DNA from: JBPOFM01 sp041391925
Lineage (GTDB): Bacteria; Bacteroidota; Bacteroidia; Flavobacteriales; Flavobacteriaceae
Assembly (NCBI GenBank): GCA_041391925.1
Contig: JAWKNA010000004.1
Location: 186,001 to 250,000 of the forward strand
Reading direction: 5' to 3'
DNA: 64,000 bases
Shown here: in pieces, positions 18,915 through 28,164 of the stretch
Layout of the letters: every line of letters begins with the position of its first letter
Numbering within the stretch: the first letter of the stretch is position 1
Notes under the pieces: generated by a model
Told to the model about the DNA's origin: nothing
The model's input: the letters and a program-made list of their open reading frames with translations, nothing else
Database searches by the model: none
Program-made: the position numbers and the translations under genes

Positions 18915-20447
18915 TTAATGTTTAAAATGACGTGTTCCAGTAAAGACCATTGAAACACCATTTTTGTTGCAATAATCGATACTTAATTCGTCTTTGATAG
19001 AACCTCCAGGCTGAATTACTGAAGTAATTCCTGCATTATCTGCAATTTCAACACAATCAGGGAACGGAAAAAACGCATCACTAGCCATAACGGCACCTTC
19101 CAAATTGAATTTAAATGATTGAGCTTTATGGATTGCTTGGTTCAAAGCATCCACACGACTTGTTTGCCCTGTGCCACTTGCACAAAGTTGTTTGTTTTTA
19201 GCTAAAACTATGGTATTCGATTTGGTGTGTTTGCAAATTTTAGATGCAAATATCAAATCTTCTAACTCGTTTTCGGTGGGTTTATTGTTAGTAGCATATG
19301 ATAAATGTTCAAGAGAATCAGTAACATTGTCTTTATCCTGTACCAAAACTCCGTTAAGGCAGCTTCTTACAATGGTTTGAGGCAATTCAATTTCCTTCAA
19401 TTTTAATATAATTCGATTTTTTTTGCCTTTTAGAATTTCTAAAGCTTCCTCAGAAAACGAAGGGGCAATCACCACTTCGCAAAACAGCTCATGGATTTCA
19501 TTTGCCGTGACCTTATCAATTTCAGTATTACTGATTAAGATTCCTCCAAAAGCAGACACTGGGTCTCCCGCAAGCGCATCTAAATAGGCTTGCTGAATTG
19601 TATCGCGCTGTGCAATGCCACACGCGTTGTTATGTTTTAGAATGGCAAAGGTTGGAGACTCATTTTTGAATTCATTTATCAAATTGACGGCAGCGTCGAC
19701 ATCCAAAAGGTTGTTATAACTCAATTCTTTGCCATGAAGTTTTGTGAACATCGCTTCAAAATCACCATAGAAAAATCCTTTTTGATGGGGATTTTCTCCA
19801 TATCGTAACGCTTGACCTTTGGTTTCACTGATTTTCAGAACCGTTTCTTCATGATTTTTGTTGAAATAATTGAAAATAGCAGAGTCATAGTGTGATGATA
19901 CATTGAAGGCTTTCGCAGCAAAACGTTTTCTATCGACCTCTGAAGTTTCTCCATTTTTGGACTCTAAAAGCTCCAAAAATTCAGAATAATCATCCATAGA
20001 AGATACACAGACCACATCAGTATAATTTTTAGCGGCAGCACGAATCAGCGAAATGCCACCAATGTCTATTTTTTCGATGATGTCGGCATTGCTTGCGCCT
20101 GAAGCGACTGTTTTTTCAAAAGGATAGAGATCAACAATCACCAAATCGATTTGTGGTATTGAATACTCTTCCAGTTCGGCAAGATCACTTTCATTGTTTT
20201 GTCGGTTCAAAATCCCGCCAAAAACTTTTGGATGCAAGGTTTTAACCCTTCCTCCTAAAATGGAAGGATAGGATGTAACATCTTCAACAGGAATCACATC
20301 GATTCCAAGAGTTTTGATAAAAGTTTCGGTGCCGCCAGTGGAATATATTTTAACCCCTAGAGCGTTCAATTGTCTTACGATGGGCTCTAATCCGTCTTTA
20401 CTGAAAACAGAAATCAAGGCCGATTTAATCGATTTAGTATTGGTCAT
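18915..20447 (-). CDS. purH: Bifunctional AICAR formyltransferase / IMP cyclohydrolase
   Basis: PurH carries out the last two steps of IMP synthesis. The 510-residue protein has an MGS-like cyclohydrolase domain (about 1-195, SVFSKDGLEPIV, KIYSTGGTE, KTLHPKVFGGIL) and the formyltransferase domain (about 200-510) with the catalytic Lys-His in LKHNNACGIA and SAFGGIL. I start at the ATG at 20447 (MTNTKSIKSALIS); an in-frame TTG 20 codons upstream precedes the promoter-like element and is rejected. It lies just upstream of mreB. Confidence 0.97.
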   Translation of the reverse strand: MTNTKSIKSALISVFSKDGLEPIVRQLNALGVKIYSTGGTETFIKTLGIDVIPVEDVTSYPSILGGRVKTLHPKVFGGILNRQNNESDLAELEEYSIPQIDLVIVDLYPFEKTVASGASNADIIEKIDIGGISLIRAAAKNYTDVVCVSSMDDYSEFLELLESKNGETSEVDRKRFAAKAFNVSSHYDSAIFNYFNKNHEETVLKISETKGQALRYGENPHQKGFFYGDFEAMFTKLHGKELSYNNLLDVDAAVNLINEFKNESPTFAILKHNNACGIAQRDTIQQAYLDALAGDPVSAFGGILISNTEIDKVTANEIHELFCEVVIAPSFSEEALEILKGKKNRIILKLKEIELPQTIVRSCLNGVLVQDKDNVTDSLEHLSYATNNKPTENELEDLIFASKICKHTKSNTIVLAKNKQLCASGTGQTSRVDALNQAIHKAQSFKFNLEGAVMASDAFFPFPDCVEIADNAGITSVIQPGGSIKDELSIDYCNKNGVSMVFTGTRHFKH

Positions 20448-20472
20448 TATGTAGTTGTGTGGTTTTAAAGTG

Positions 20473-20480
20473 CAAAAGTA
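20473..20480 (-). promoter_or_regulatory. -7 promoter element of purH
   Basis: On the minus strand TACTTTTG matches TAnnTTTG exactly, 25 bases before the purH ATG. TTG triplets occur at spacings of 14 and 24, outside the usual 17-23, so the -33 element is uncertain. Confidence 0.4.
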
Positions 20481-20543
20481 CATATTCCAAAAGACAATTA
20501 TGGGCAAGTTTCTAGAGTTATTTAGGTTTTTTGTAACAAAAAA

Positions 20544-20572
20544 TTGTTAAAAACGTCCTATCTTTAAATTCG
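20544..20572 (+). promoter_or_regulatory. Candidate promoter of the ABC permease gene
   Basis: TTG (20544-20546), an 18-base spacer and TAAATTCG (7 of 8 consensus bases) lie 20 bases before the ATG. Confidence 0.35.
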
Positions 20573-20592
20573 CTAATAAACAGCCATCATCC

Positions 20593-21843
20593 ATGTTACT
20601 TTACTTACGTCTTTTCAAAGAAAGTTTTTCATTTGCCATCAGTGCATTGACAAATAATAAACTTCGTACGTTCTTGTCTTTGTTGGGTGTAACCATCGGT
20701 ATTTTTTCGATTATTGCGGTATTGGCAGCAGTAGATTCTTTGGACAGAAACATACAGGAAAATCTATCAGGCTTGGATAAAAACACCATGTATCTTACCA
20801 AGTATTCTTTTGGTCCCACAGAGGTGCCACGTTGGAAACGTGATAATTTCCCTCAGACTGAATATGGTGATTACGAATTTGTCAAACGTAATATGCCCGA
20901 TGCCGCAGCAGTGGCTTATGTTATGTTTGGGTCGGGTGAGACGATGAAATATGGTTCTGAAACCCTAGCAGGAGTCAATGTGACACCAGTATCTCAAGAA
21001 ATTTATGAAATTGAAGAATTTAAGATAGGTGAGGGGAGGTTTTATACAGAATCGGAATCGGCTTCAGGCTCTCCGGTTATTGTGATTGGATATACCTTGG
21101 CCGAAAATTTATTTAAAGGTAGCAATCCTATAGGTAAAGAAATTCGTGTGTATGGACGCAAATTGACAGTTATTGGTGTGTTGAAAAAATTTGGAACCAG
21201 TATTTTTGATTCTCCAGACGAGAAAGCATACGTTCCTGCCAATTTTGTGCGTCGATTTAGAAATGGTGGTGCAGATGGCATCCCGAGTGCAGTAATCATA
21301 AAGCCGGAAAAAGGAGCTGATATTGGTGCTTTTGAAGGTGTGCTGAAACAAAAATTCAGAGTTTACAGAGGATTGAAAGCCGGAGAAGATGACAACTTTT
21401 TTGTGAATAAGATGTCTGGTATGACCGATGCCATTGACAGCGTCATTGGAACTATGAATCTTATGGGTTGGATTATCAGTGGATTTTCATTATTGGTTGG
21501 TGGTTTTGGAATTGCAAATATCATGTTTGTGAGTGTAAAAGAACGTACCAATTTGATTGGAATACAAAAATCACTTGGAGCAAAAAATCGATTTATATTA
21601 TTTCAATTCTTATTTGAAGCCGTAGTCTTGGCAGTAATTGGAGGCTTAATCGGGTTGCTATTAGTGTGGATTGTTTCGATGATTGCCTCAACCTTTACTG
21701 GCGATTTTGAATTTATACTTTCATTCGGAAATATGATGCTTGGATTTGTTCTGTCTACAATTATTGGATTGATTTCTGGGGTGATTCCTGCAATTTCTGC
21801 ATCACGATTAGACCCAGTGGAAGCGATTCGAACAGGAATGTGA
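20593..21843 (+). CDS. MacB/FtsX-type ABC transporter permease
   Basis: This 416-residue protein has an N-terminal membrane helix (LSLLGVTIGIFSIIAVLAAVD, about 28-48), a periplasmic MacB-like core (about 50-285) and three C-terminal membrane helices of the FtsX domain (about 290-410, with SGVIPAISASRLDPVEAIR at the end). Such permeases couple an ATPase to transport or mechanical work on envelope lipoproteins or exported compounds. No ATPase gene is adjacent, so its partner must be encoded elsewhere. Confidence 0.9.
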   Translation: MLLYLRLFKESFSFAISALTNNKLRTFLSLLGVTIGIFSIIAVLAAVDSLDRNIQENLSGLDKNTMYLTKYSFGPTEVPRWKRDNFPQTEYGDYEFVKRNMPDAAAVAYVMFGSGETMKYGSETLAGVNVTPVSQEIYEIEEFKIGEGRFYTESESASGSPVIVIGYTLAENLFKGSNPIGKEIRVYGRKLTVIGVLKKFGTSIFDSPDEKAYVPANFVRRFRNGGADGIPSAVIIKPEKGADIGAFEGVLKQKFRVYRGLKAGEDDNFFVNKMSGMTDAIDSVIGTMNLMGWIISGFSLLVGGFGIANIMFVSVKERTNLIGIQKSLGAKNRFILFQFLFEAVVLAVIGGLIGLLLVWIVSMIASTFTGDFEFILSFGNMMLGFVLSTIIGLISGVIPAISASRLDPVEAIRTGM

Positions 21844-21850
21844 TTATTGC

Positions 21851-22315
21851 TTAAGAAAGTATTTCTGAAACTTTTTTGCAAACGAATTCCAAAAACCGTT
21901 CATCATCTTCCGTAAACGGGTCAGGAGTATTGGAATCGATATCTATTTGTCCAATGTTTTCGCCATTCACAAAAATTGGAATCACAATTTCAGCTTTTAC
22001 TGTGATGCTGCATGCGATATAATTGTCTTGAGCGGAAACGTCAGGAACTACAAAGTTTTGATTGCTTACCGCTACTTGGCCGCAAATTCCTTTTCCAAAT
22101 GGAATAATGGTATGGTCCGTTGGAGCACCTACATAAGGACCGAGTTTCAATTCTTCTTTTCCACCATTTCTAAAATAAAAACCCACCCAATTGTAATGTG
22201 GGACGTTTGCTTCCAGAAGTTTACAGATTTCTAACAAAACATCATTTAGCTTTAAAGGATTATTTTTGTTGTTTGTGATTTCAACAATTTTGGGTTTTAA
22301 TTCTTCAAAAGTCAT
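21851..22315 (-). CDS. GAF-domain protein, free methionine-(R)-sulfoxide reductase-like
   Basis: This 154-residue single GAF domain closely follows the fRMsr (YebR) family: FGKGICGQVAV and NYIACSITVKAEIVIPI carry two of the three family cysteines, including the one that is catalytic in the E. coli enzyme, and IGQIDIDSNTPDPFTEDDE follows. The third cysteine, expected just before the FGKG segment, is replaced in APTDHTII. It could reduce free Met-R-sulfoxide with a simpler resolving scheme, or be a non-enzymatic GAF sensor. It converges with the ABC permease with a 7-base gap. Confidence 0.8.
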   Translation of the reverse strand: MTFEELKPKIVEITNNKNNPLKLNDVLLEICKLLEANVPHYNWVGFYFRNGGKEELKLGPYVGAPTDHTIIPFGKGICGQVAVSNQNFVVPDVSAQDNYIACSITVKAEIVIPIFVNGENIGQIDIDSNTPDPFTEDDERFLEFVCKKVSEILS

Positions 22316-22405
22316 TGTTCAAAAGTTTTGGTAAAAGTATTTAAAAACGGATAGTTCAAATCTGCTTTTTATATAAATTTAACAAACTAACAAAGCACCA
22401 AATTC

Positions 22406-22957
22406 TTGAAGGAATTATTCATCAAATACAAATCGGTTATCAGATTTATCCTCACCTTTTTGATGGTGTATGCTGTATTGACATTTTCTTATAAATTGTA
22501 TTTGAATTATTCAGATGGCTCTAAATACTATCCCGATTATTTAACGCATTTGGTCGCAGTTCAAAGTGAATCGCTGTTGGATACCTTTGGGTACGATGCT
22601 AGTATCGCACCACATCCCAAAGAAGCTTCCATGAAACTTATCATCAATACTAAATTTGTGGCTAGAGTGGTAGAAGGCTGCAATTCCATAAGTGTCATTA
22701 TTTTGTTCATTTCATTCATGATAGCTTTTGCTGGTCGATTCAAAACCACGTTTATGTATATTTTGGCTGGAAGCGTATTGATTTATGTCGTTAATCTCTT
22801 CCGGATAGTCGTACTGTCAATAGGATTATACCACTATCCATGGAGGCGTGAAGAATTGCATACGGTTATTTTTCCGTTGATTATTTATGGAATGGTGTTT
22901 TTACTCTGGATGTTTTGGGTGAATCGTTTTTCAACCTTAAAAAAGAAAAATGAATAG
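22406..22957 (+). CDS. xrtF: Exosortase family protein XrtF
   Basis: This 183-residue protein has about five membrane helices and the exosortase catalytic triad: C92 (VEGCNSISV), R133 (NLFRIVV) and H152 (ELHTVIFP). Exosortases are proposed to cut C-terminal sorting signals and attach proteins to the envelope or surface polysaccharide; the F type is typical of Flavobacteria. The start is TTG at 22406, fitting the conserved KELFIKYKSVIRF opening. It overlaps the next gene by 8 bases. Confidence 0.92.
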   Translation: MKELFIKYKSVIRFILTFLMVYAVLTFSYKLYLNYSDGSKYYPDYLTHLVAVQSESLLDTFGYDASIAPHPKEASMKLIINTKFVARVVEGCNSISVIILFISFMIAFAGRFKTTFMYILAGSVLIYVVNLFRIVVLSIGLYHYPWRREELHTVIFPLIIYGMVFLLWMFWVNRFSTLKKKNE

Positions 22958-23387
22958 AATAATCAATATGATATTGCTCTTGGTGTTGTTCGGATTTTTA
23001 ATTCTGATTCGGGCTTTTGAGAATGAATTGTTCTACGACCCTTACCTTTCTTTTTTTAAAAACGATTATCTATACATGGACAATCCCAGACGTGAGATTT
23101 TTAAACTTACCGTGTTTACAACTCTTCGATATGTATTGAATTCAGGAATTTCACTGGGAATAATTTATTTGTTTTTTAAAGATAAGAACATTGTCAAATT
23201 TTCTGCGTTGATCTATGGTTTGGCTTTTGTGATTTTTATTTTATTATTTCTGTATTTTGTGATTCACCCTAAACAGGAAGATTATTATATCTTTTTCAAT
23301 ATCAGAAGGTTCTTGATACAGCCTTTACTTTTATTGCTCTTAATTCCAGCATTTTACTATTATAAATTAAAGCACAAAAAAGGTTAA
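22950..23387 (+). CDS. Exosortase F system-associated membrane protein
   Basis: This 145-residue protein has about four membrane helices and conserved stretches ENELFYDPYLSFFKNDYL and FNIRRFLIQPLLLLLL. It matches the small partner that follows xrtF in Flavobacteria. Its function is unknown, but the 8-base overlap with xrtF and the invariable pairing suggest a shared complex. Confidence 0.87.
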   Translation: MNRIINMILLLVLFGFLILIRAFENELFYDPYLSFFKNDYLYMDNPRREIFKLTVFTTLRYVLNSGISLGIIYLFFKDKNIVKFSALIYGLAFVIFILLFLYFVIHPKQEDYYIFFNIRRFLIQPLLLLLLIPAFYYYKLKHKKG

Positions 23388-23424
23388 GACTTTTGTAAAG
23401 TTTAACGAAGATTAATTTTTTTTG

Positions 23425-23432
23425 TAAATTTG
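23425..23432 (+). promoter_or_regulatory. Candidate -7 element of the metal-island operon
   Basis: TAAATTTG matches TAnnTTTG exactly and ends 4 bases before the ATG at 23437. A leader this short would give a nearly leaderless messenger. No TTG at proper spacing was seen. Confidence 0.3.
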
Positions 23433-23436
23433 CGTC

Positions 23437-23850
23437 ATGGTAAAAAAAGTATTCCATAAGGGTTTTTCCTTACTCATTGCATTTTTAGTGCTAATGTCTA
23501 CTGTTTCCTTTACCATAGAAAAACATTTTTGTGGGGATACTTTAATAGATGTTGCAGTCTTTACCGAAGCACAAAAATGTGTGATGGAAGCTTTTGAAAT
23601 GGAACAGGCTTCTGTGACGAAAATGGACTGCTGCAAAGATGAATTGGAACTCATCAAAGGCCAAGACATTTTAAAATTGACGACCTTTGACGACTTACAT
23701 TTTGAGCATCAGCTTTTCCTATCGACCTTCATTTATTCATATACCAATCTTTTCGAAGGCTTGCCAGAACAGGTTATTCCTCACAAAGATTACTCACCAC
23801 CCAATTTGGTCACCGACATACAGGTTATGGACCAGGTTTTTACCATTTGA
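23437..23850 (+). CDS. HYC_CC_PP family protein
   Basis: This 137-residue exported protein has an N-terminal hydrophobic signal (about 8-26) and the three family hallmarks in order: H30-F-C32 (the HYC box with F for Y), C65-C66 (MDCCKDE) and P121-P122 (YSPPNLV). The family is confined to Bacteroidota and travels with heavy-metal TonB receptors and HMA proteins, as here. A metal-binding role, perhaps copper or mercury-like, is inferred from the Cys/His content only. Confidence 0.85.
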   Translation: MVKKVFHKGFSLLIAFLVLMSTVSFTIEKHFCGDTLIDVAVFTEAQKCVMEAFEMEQASVTKMDCCKDELELIKGQDILKLTTFDDLHFEHQLFLSTFIYSYTNLFEGLPEQVIPHKDYSPPNLVTDIQVMDQVFTI

Positions 23851-23968
23851 TTGATAATTTTTGATTTCCTATTGAAATAGTAGAATTTATCTGCTTTTTT
23901 AAAATGGCGTTTTTTCATTTTCAAATTGAAAAAAATGCTTTGTCATCAATTTAATCAATTAATATGTC

Positions 23969-25189
23969 ATGGACAATTTCTTAAAACAATGGGCTGAAGC
24001 CGCCTATACAAGTATGGGCTTTTTCTGGATAGCCATCTGGGCGTTTGTTTTGGGCTATATCATCAGCAGTCTTATTCAAGTTTTTGTGACTGAAAAACGT
24101 ATGCAAAAAACCATGGGAGGCAGTGAAGGTAAAGGTGTTCTATTGGGAACTTTCTTTGGGTTTATCAGCAGTTCTTGCAGTTTTGCGGCTTTGGCCTCGA
24201 CCAAATCCTTATTTAAAAAAGGCGCCAGTTTTGTTTCCTCGTTGGCTTTTTTATTGGCATCGACCAATTTGGTCATTGAATTGGGAATCATTATCTCCAT
24301 TTTTCTTGGCTGGCAATTTGTAGTGGGCGAATATTTGGGAGGCATCCTCCTTATTTTAATCAGTTGGATCTTGATTCGTTTAATCAATCCAAAAAAATTG
24401 ATTGAAAAGGCACGCAAAAATCTAGAAAGTGATGACGATACTATCGATAGGGAATCTGACTCTTTCATCGATAAACTCAAATCAGCTGAAAGTTGGGCAA
24501 AAGTGTCCAAACAATATGGTATGGAATGGAAGATGGTTTGGAAAGATGTAACAGTGGGTTTTACCATTGCTGGTATTGTTTCGGCGTTCGTTCCGGATTC
24601 TTTCTTTAAAACATTATTTATCAATTCGGGACAAGGCACAACCGATTTCAGTTTTCTAACCATTCTTGAACACATTCTCGTAGGTCCTGTGGCGGCCTTT
24701 TTAACCTTTATCGGATCGATGGGAAATATTCCGTTGGCAGCGTTGCTATTTGGAAAGGGAGTCAGTTTTGCAGGCGTCATGGCCTTTATTTTCAGTGATT
24801 TGGTGGTATTCCCGATTTTGAGAATCAATGCCAAATATTATGGCTGGAAAATGTCCCTCTTTATACTTTTCTTGCTTTTCAGTTCCTTAATAGGCGCATC
24901 GCTGTTGTTGCATTACTCCTTCGAGATGTTGAGTTTGTTACCAAATCCGTCGCAAGTGTCGATTTCTGATAGTAATTACTTTAAATTCAACTACACGTTT
25001 TTCCTTAATATAACCTTTATTCTTATTTCTGGATTTTTGATTTACTACGGTTTTTTTAAACATAAGGAGATAACACACATGAAGGAAATGGCACCAAAAA
25101 GCAAAGTCCTTGAAAAAATCATGAAATACTTGGCAATGATTTGCTATGTCTGGCTATTGGGAGGCATTATCATAAAATATATAATCTAA
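23969..25189 (+). CDS. Eight-to-ten-helix permease, ArsP/UPF0718-like
   Basis: This 406-residue membrane protein has two repeated bundles around a soluble loop (about 150-190). Conserved features are GTFFGFISSSCSFAALAST and FIGSMGNIPLAALLFGKG, the small-residue turns of the permease family that includes the organoarsenical exporter ArsP. The SSCSFAA segment contains a membrane cysteine. Together with its neighbours it is likely to export or pass a soft metal or metal-organic species. The substrate is not established. Confidence 0.82.
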   Translation: MDNFLKQWAEAAYTSMGFFWIAIWAFVLGYIISSLIQVFVTEKRMQKTMGGSEGKGVLLGTFFGFISSSCSFAALASTKSLFKKGASFVSSLAFLLASTNLVIELGIIISIFLGWQFVVGEYLGGILLILISWILIRLINPKKLIEKARKNLESDDDTIDRESDSFIDKLKSAESWAKVSKQYGMEWKMVWKDVTVGFTIAGIVSAFVPDSFFKTLFINSGQGTTDFSFLTILEHILVGPVAAFLTFIGSMGNIPLAALLFGKGVSFAGVMAFIFSDLVVFPILRINAKYYGWKMSLFILFLLFSSLIGASLLLHYSFEMLSLLPNPSQVSISDSNYFKFNYTFFLNITFILISGFLIYYGFFKHKEITHMKEMAPKSKVLEKIMKYLAMICYVWLLGGIIIKYII

Positions 25190-25194
25190 AAAAA

Positions 25195-25926
25195 ATGAAA
25201 CACACATATACAGTTACCGGTATGACTTGCAATGGATGCAAAGCATCTGTTGAAAAAGCGTTACAATCGATTGAAAATGTCGAAGACGTTTCCGTTGATT
25301 TGGACGCTTCAGAAGCCACAATCAAAATGAGCAAACATATTGCAACAGAAAGATTGCAGAAAGCTTTGCCACACAAATATCAAATTTCAGACAAAGCAGA
25401 AAAGAACGTTTTTGAGTCTTCATCTACGCAACTGGAAGAAGAAAAAACGGATTTGCAACAATTATTTCCATTGTTTTTAATCTTTGGATACATTACAGTT
25501 GCTGCAATTTTATTGAATATCGAACCTTGGAACGGAAGCAATTTTATGCTCGATTTTATGGGCTTATTTTATATTGTTTTTAGTTTTTTCAAACTTCTCG
25601 ATTTAAAAGGATTTCCCGAATCGTTCAAAATGTACGACCCATTGGCAAAAGTTGTTCCTTCCTATGCTTGGATGTATCCATTCATAGAGTTGACGTTGGG
25701 AATTTTATTCCTGATGCGGATTCAAATTCCCATAGCCTTGATTATCTCACTAATCATTTTGGGAATTACAACCGTCGGAGTCACCAAAACGTTGTTGGAT
25801 AAAAAATCGATTCAATGTGCCTGCTTGGGAACCGCCTTGAAATTGCCAATGACCAAAGCGACATTTATTGAAAACTCCATTATGATTGTAATGGCAGTAG
25901 TAATGCTAATCAATTTATACTCATGA
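25195..25926 (+). CDS. HMA domain fused to MauE/DoxX-like membrane domain
   Basis: This 243-residue fusion has an N-terminal heavy-metal-associated domain with the metal pair C12-x-x-C15 (GMTCNGC) at residues 1-68, a linker, and about four membrane helices (about 92-240) of MauE/DoxX type with C208-A-C210 in CACLG near the last helix. The cytosolic HMA domain can bind soft metals; the membrane CxC could receive metal or electrons. I start at the ATG at 25195, 5 bases after the permease stop; the longer in-frame start would run into the permease. It overlaps the receptor gene by 4 bases (ATGA). Confidence 0.85.
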   Translation: MKHTYTVTGMTCNGCKASVEKALQSIENVEDVSVDLDASEATIKMSKHIATERLQKALPHKYQISDKAEKNVFESSSTQLEEEKTDLQQLFPLFLIFGYITVAAILLNIEPWNGSNFMLDFMGLFYIVFSFFKLLDLKGFPESFKMYDPLAKVVPSYAWMYPFIELTLGILFLMRIQIPIALIISLIILGITTVGVTKTLLDKKSIQCACLGTALKLPMTKATFIENSIMIVMAVVMLINLYS

Positions 25927-28157
25927 AAAGATATCTATATATCATGTTGCTTTTGCCATTGGGTATTTTTTCACAAGAGACCATTGATGGCGTTGTAACC
26001 GAGAAAACTTCTGGAAAGTCAGCACCACTGCTGGGAGCCAATGTGTATTGGTTGGATACGTCGGTTGGGACCACAACCGATATCGACGGGAAATTTTCTG
26101 TACCATACAAGTCGGAATATTCCAAATTGGTCATTAGTTACGTAGGTTTTAAAACAGATACTTTGACCATTGCAAAACCTAGAACCATTCGTCATACTCT
26201 TACTGCCACCAGTGAATTGGATGAAGTGACATTGACCTCACGCAAACAAGCGACCTCAAAATCCTATCTGCAATCCGCAAATGTGATGACCGTTAGCAGC
26301 GATGAACTGTTGAAAGCCGCCTGTTGTAACCTATCAGAAAGTTTTGAAACCAATCCATCGATTGATGTCAATTTTGCGGATGCCGTCACAGGAACACGCC
26401 AGATTAAAATGTTGGGATTGACAAGCCCATATATTTTGATTACTTCGGAGAATATTCCCAGCATACGTGGAGCTTCGCAAGCATACGGATTGAGTTTTAC
26501 ACCTGGAACTTGGGTAGAAAGCATCCAGATTACTAAAGGAGCGGGAAGTGTGGTGAATGGTTTTGAAAGTATCGCTGGGCAAATCAATACTGAATTGGTG
26601 AAACCCACAATGGATGCCAAATTGTTTGTCAATGCCTATAGCTCGGGAAGTGCGCGTTATGAATTGAATACACATCTGAACACAAAAGTGAGCGAGAAGT
26701 GGAGTACAGGCTTGTATCTGCATGGGAATATCCGAGACAAAAAATTTGACATGAATGATGATTCTTTTTTGGATGCACCACTGCAAAAGCAAATCAATGT
26801 GATGAACCGTTGGCAATATACCAATCCCGAAAAGGGGTTTGTGAGTTTTATCAATGTCCAGTATTTGAATGATTCCAAACAAACTGGTCAGGTTGATTTT
26901 AATCCAGACACAGACAAATTGACTACAAATGCTTGGGGAAGTGAAATCGATACCGAACGTTTGGATGCTTCTGTAAAATTTGGTTATGTCAATCCTGAAA
27001 TTCCTTGGCAAAGTATTGGGATACAAACCGCATTCAGTAGCCACAAGCAAGAATCTTATTTTGGATTGAACCAATATGATATCTTGCACAACAGTTTATA
27101 TACCAATGCTATTTACAATTCCATCATCAGTGATTCCAGACATAAAATCAAGACTGGAATCAGTTATACTTATGACCATTATGATGAATTTGTGAACACC
27201 AGTGATTTTGAACGTACCGAGAATTCGGTGGGTGCCTTTTTTGAATACAATTTTGATAATCTTGAAAAATGGAACATGACTGCTGGAGTAAGGATTGATA
27301 GGCACAATCTTTTGGGAACTTTTGTGACACCAAGATTCCATGCTCGTTACACGCCTTGGGAAAAATCAGCTTTGCGTTTTTCTTTTGGAAGAGGAAAGCG
27401 AAGTGCGAATATTTTTGCGGAAAACCAATCGATTTTCTCGACGTCTAGAACTGTAAACATTATTAATTCAGGAGGTAAAATTTACGGACTGGACCCCGAA
27501 ATCGCTTGGAATTATGGAGTTTCATTTTTGCAAGGCTTTAATTTATTTGGAAGAAAGGCGGATGTGACATTTGATTATTATCGAACGGATTTTAAAAATC
27601 AGGTGGTTGTCGATTATGAAAATCCACAGCAAGTGAATTTTTATAATTTGAATGGTGAGAGTTATGCCAATAGTTTCCAGTTGGAATTCAATTATAATGT
27701 ATTCGAGCATTTTGATTTAAGAACGGCTTACAAATTATATGACGTGAAGACTCAATACAATTCAGGAAAATTGGAAAGACCACTGACGCCAAAGCATCGC
27801 TTGTTTGCTAATGCTTCTTATGAAACCCATTTGCATGATGATGGTAAGCAATGGAAATTTGATCTTACTTATAATTGGTTGGGCGAACAGCGCTTTTCGT
27901 CAACTGCTTCCAATCCTATCGAATATCAATTATCAGACTATTCGTCAACAGTAGGGACGTTGAATGCGCAAATCACCAAAGTGTTTTCTCCGAAATTTGA
28001 AGTATATTTAGGCGGAGAAAATATAACGAATGTGAGACAAGAGAATCCGATTTTGGGTGCGGAAGACCCTTTTGGAGACTATTTTGACACCACGTTTGTG
28101 TATGGTCCAATTTTTGGGAGCATGTATTATGCAGGATTAAGATTTAAAATAAAATAA
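25923..28157 (+). CDS. TonB-dependent receptor, heavy-metal type
   Basis: This 744-residue outer-membrane receptor has a signal peptide (about 1-17), a carboxypeptidase-like regulatory domain (about 20-100), the plug (about 110-230) and a 22-strand barrel ending in aromatic GLRFKIK. The plug begins with an unusual pair C134-C135 in KAACCNLSESFETNPS, a feature I associate with receptors placed beside HMA proteins. It probably imports a metal or metal complex using TonB energy. It is coupled to the HMA-MauE gene by a 4-base overlap. Confidence 0.93.
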   Translation: MKRYLYIMLLLPLGIFSQETIDGVVTEKTSGKSAPLLGANVYWLDTSVGTTTDIDGKFSVPYKSEYSKLVISYVGFKTDTLTIAKPRTIRHTLTATSELDEVTLTSRKQATSKSYLQSANVMTVSSDELLKAACCNLSESFETNPSIDVNFADAVTGTRQIKMLGLTSPYILITSENIPSIRGASQAYGLSFTPGTWVESIQITKGAGSVVNGFESIAGQINTELVKPTMDAKLFVNAYSSGSARYELNTHLNTKVSEKWSTGLYLHGNIRDKKFDMNDDSFLDAPLQKQINVMNRWQYTNPEKGFVSFINVQYLNDSKQTGQVDFNPDTDKLTTNAWGSEIDTERLDASVKFGYVNPEIPWQSIGIQTAFSSHKQESYFGLNQYDILHNSLYTNAIYNSIISDSRHKIKTGISYTYDHYDEFVNTSDFERTENSVGAFFEYNFDNLEKWNMTAGVRIDRHNLLGTFVTPRFHARYTPWEKSALRFSFGRGKRSANIFAENQSIFSTSRTVNIINSGGKIYGLDPEIAWNYGVSFLQGFNLFGRKADVTFDYYRTDFKNQVVVDYENPQQVNFYNLNGESYANSFQLEFNYNVFEHFDLRTAYKLYDVKTQYNSGKLERPLTPKHRLFANASYETHLHDDGKQWKFDLTYNWLGEQRFSSTASNPIEYQLSDYSSTVGTLNAQITKVFSPKFEVYLGGENITNVRQENPILGAEDPFGDYFDTTFVYGPIFGSMYYAGLRFKIK

Positions 28158-28164
28158 AAAAACA

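Noticed and set aside
20448..20507. Twenty-codon N-terminal extension of PurH from a TTG
   Set aside because: The promoter element lies inside it, and the family begins at the downstream ATG.
26334..27089. 251-codon open frame on the minus strand inside the receptor gene
   Set aside because: It is a shadow of the TonB-dependent receptor coding frame and has no family features. The same holds for the 252-codon minus-strand frame at 24076-24834 inside the permease gene.
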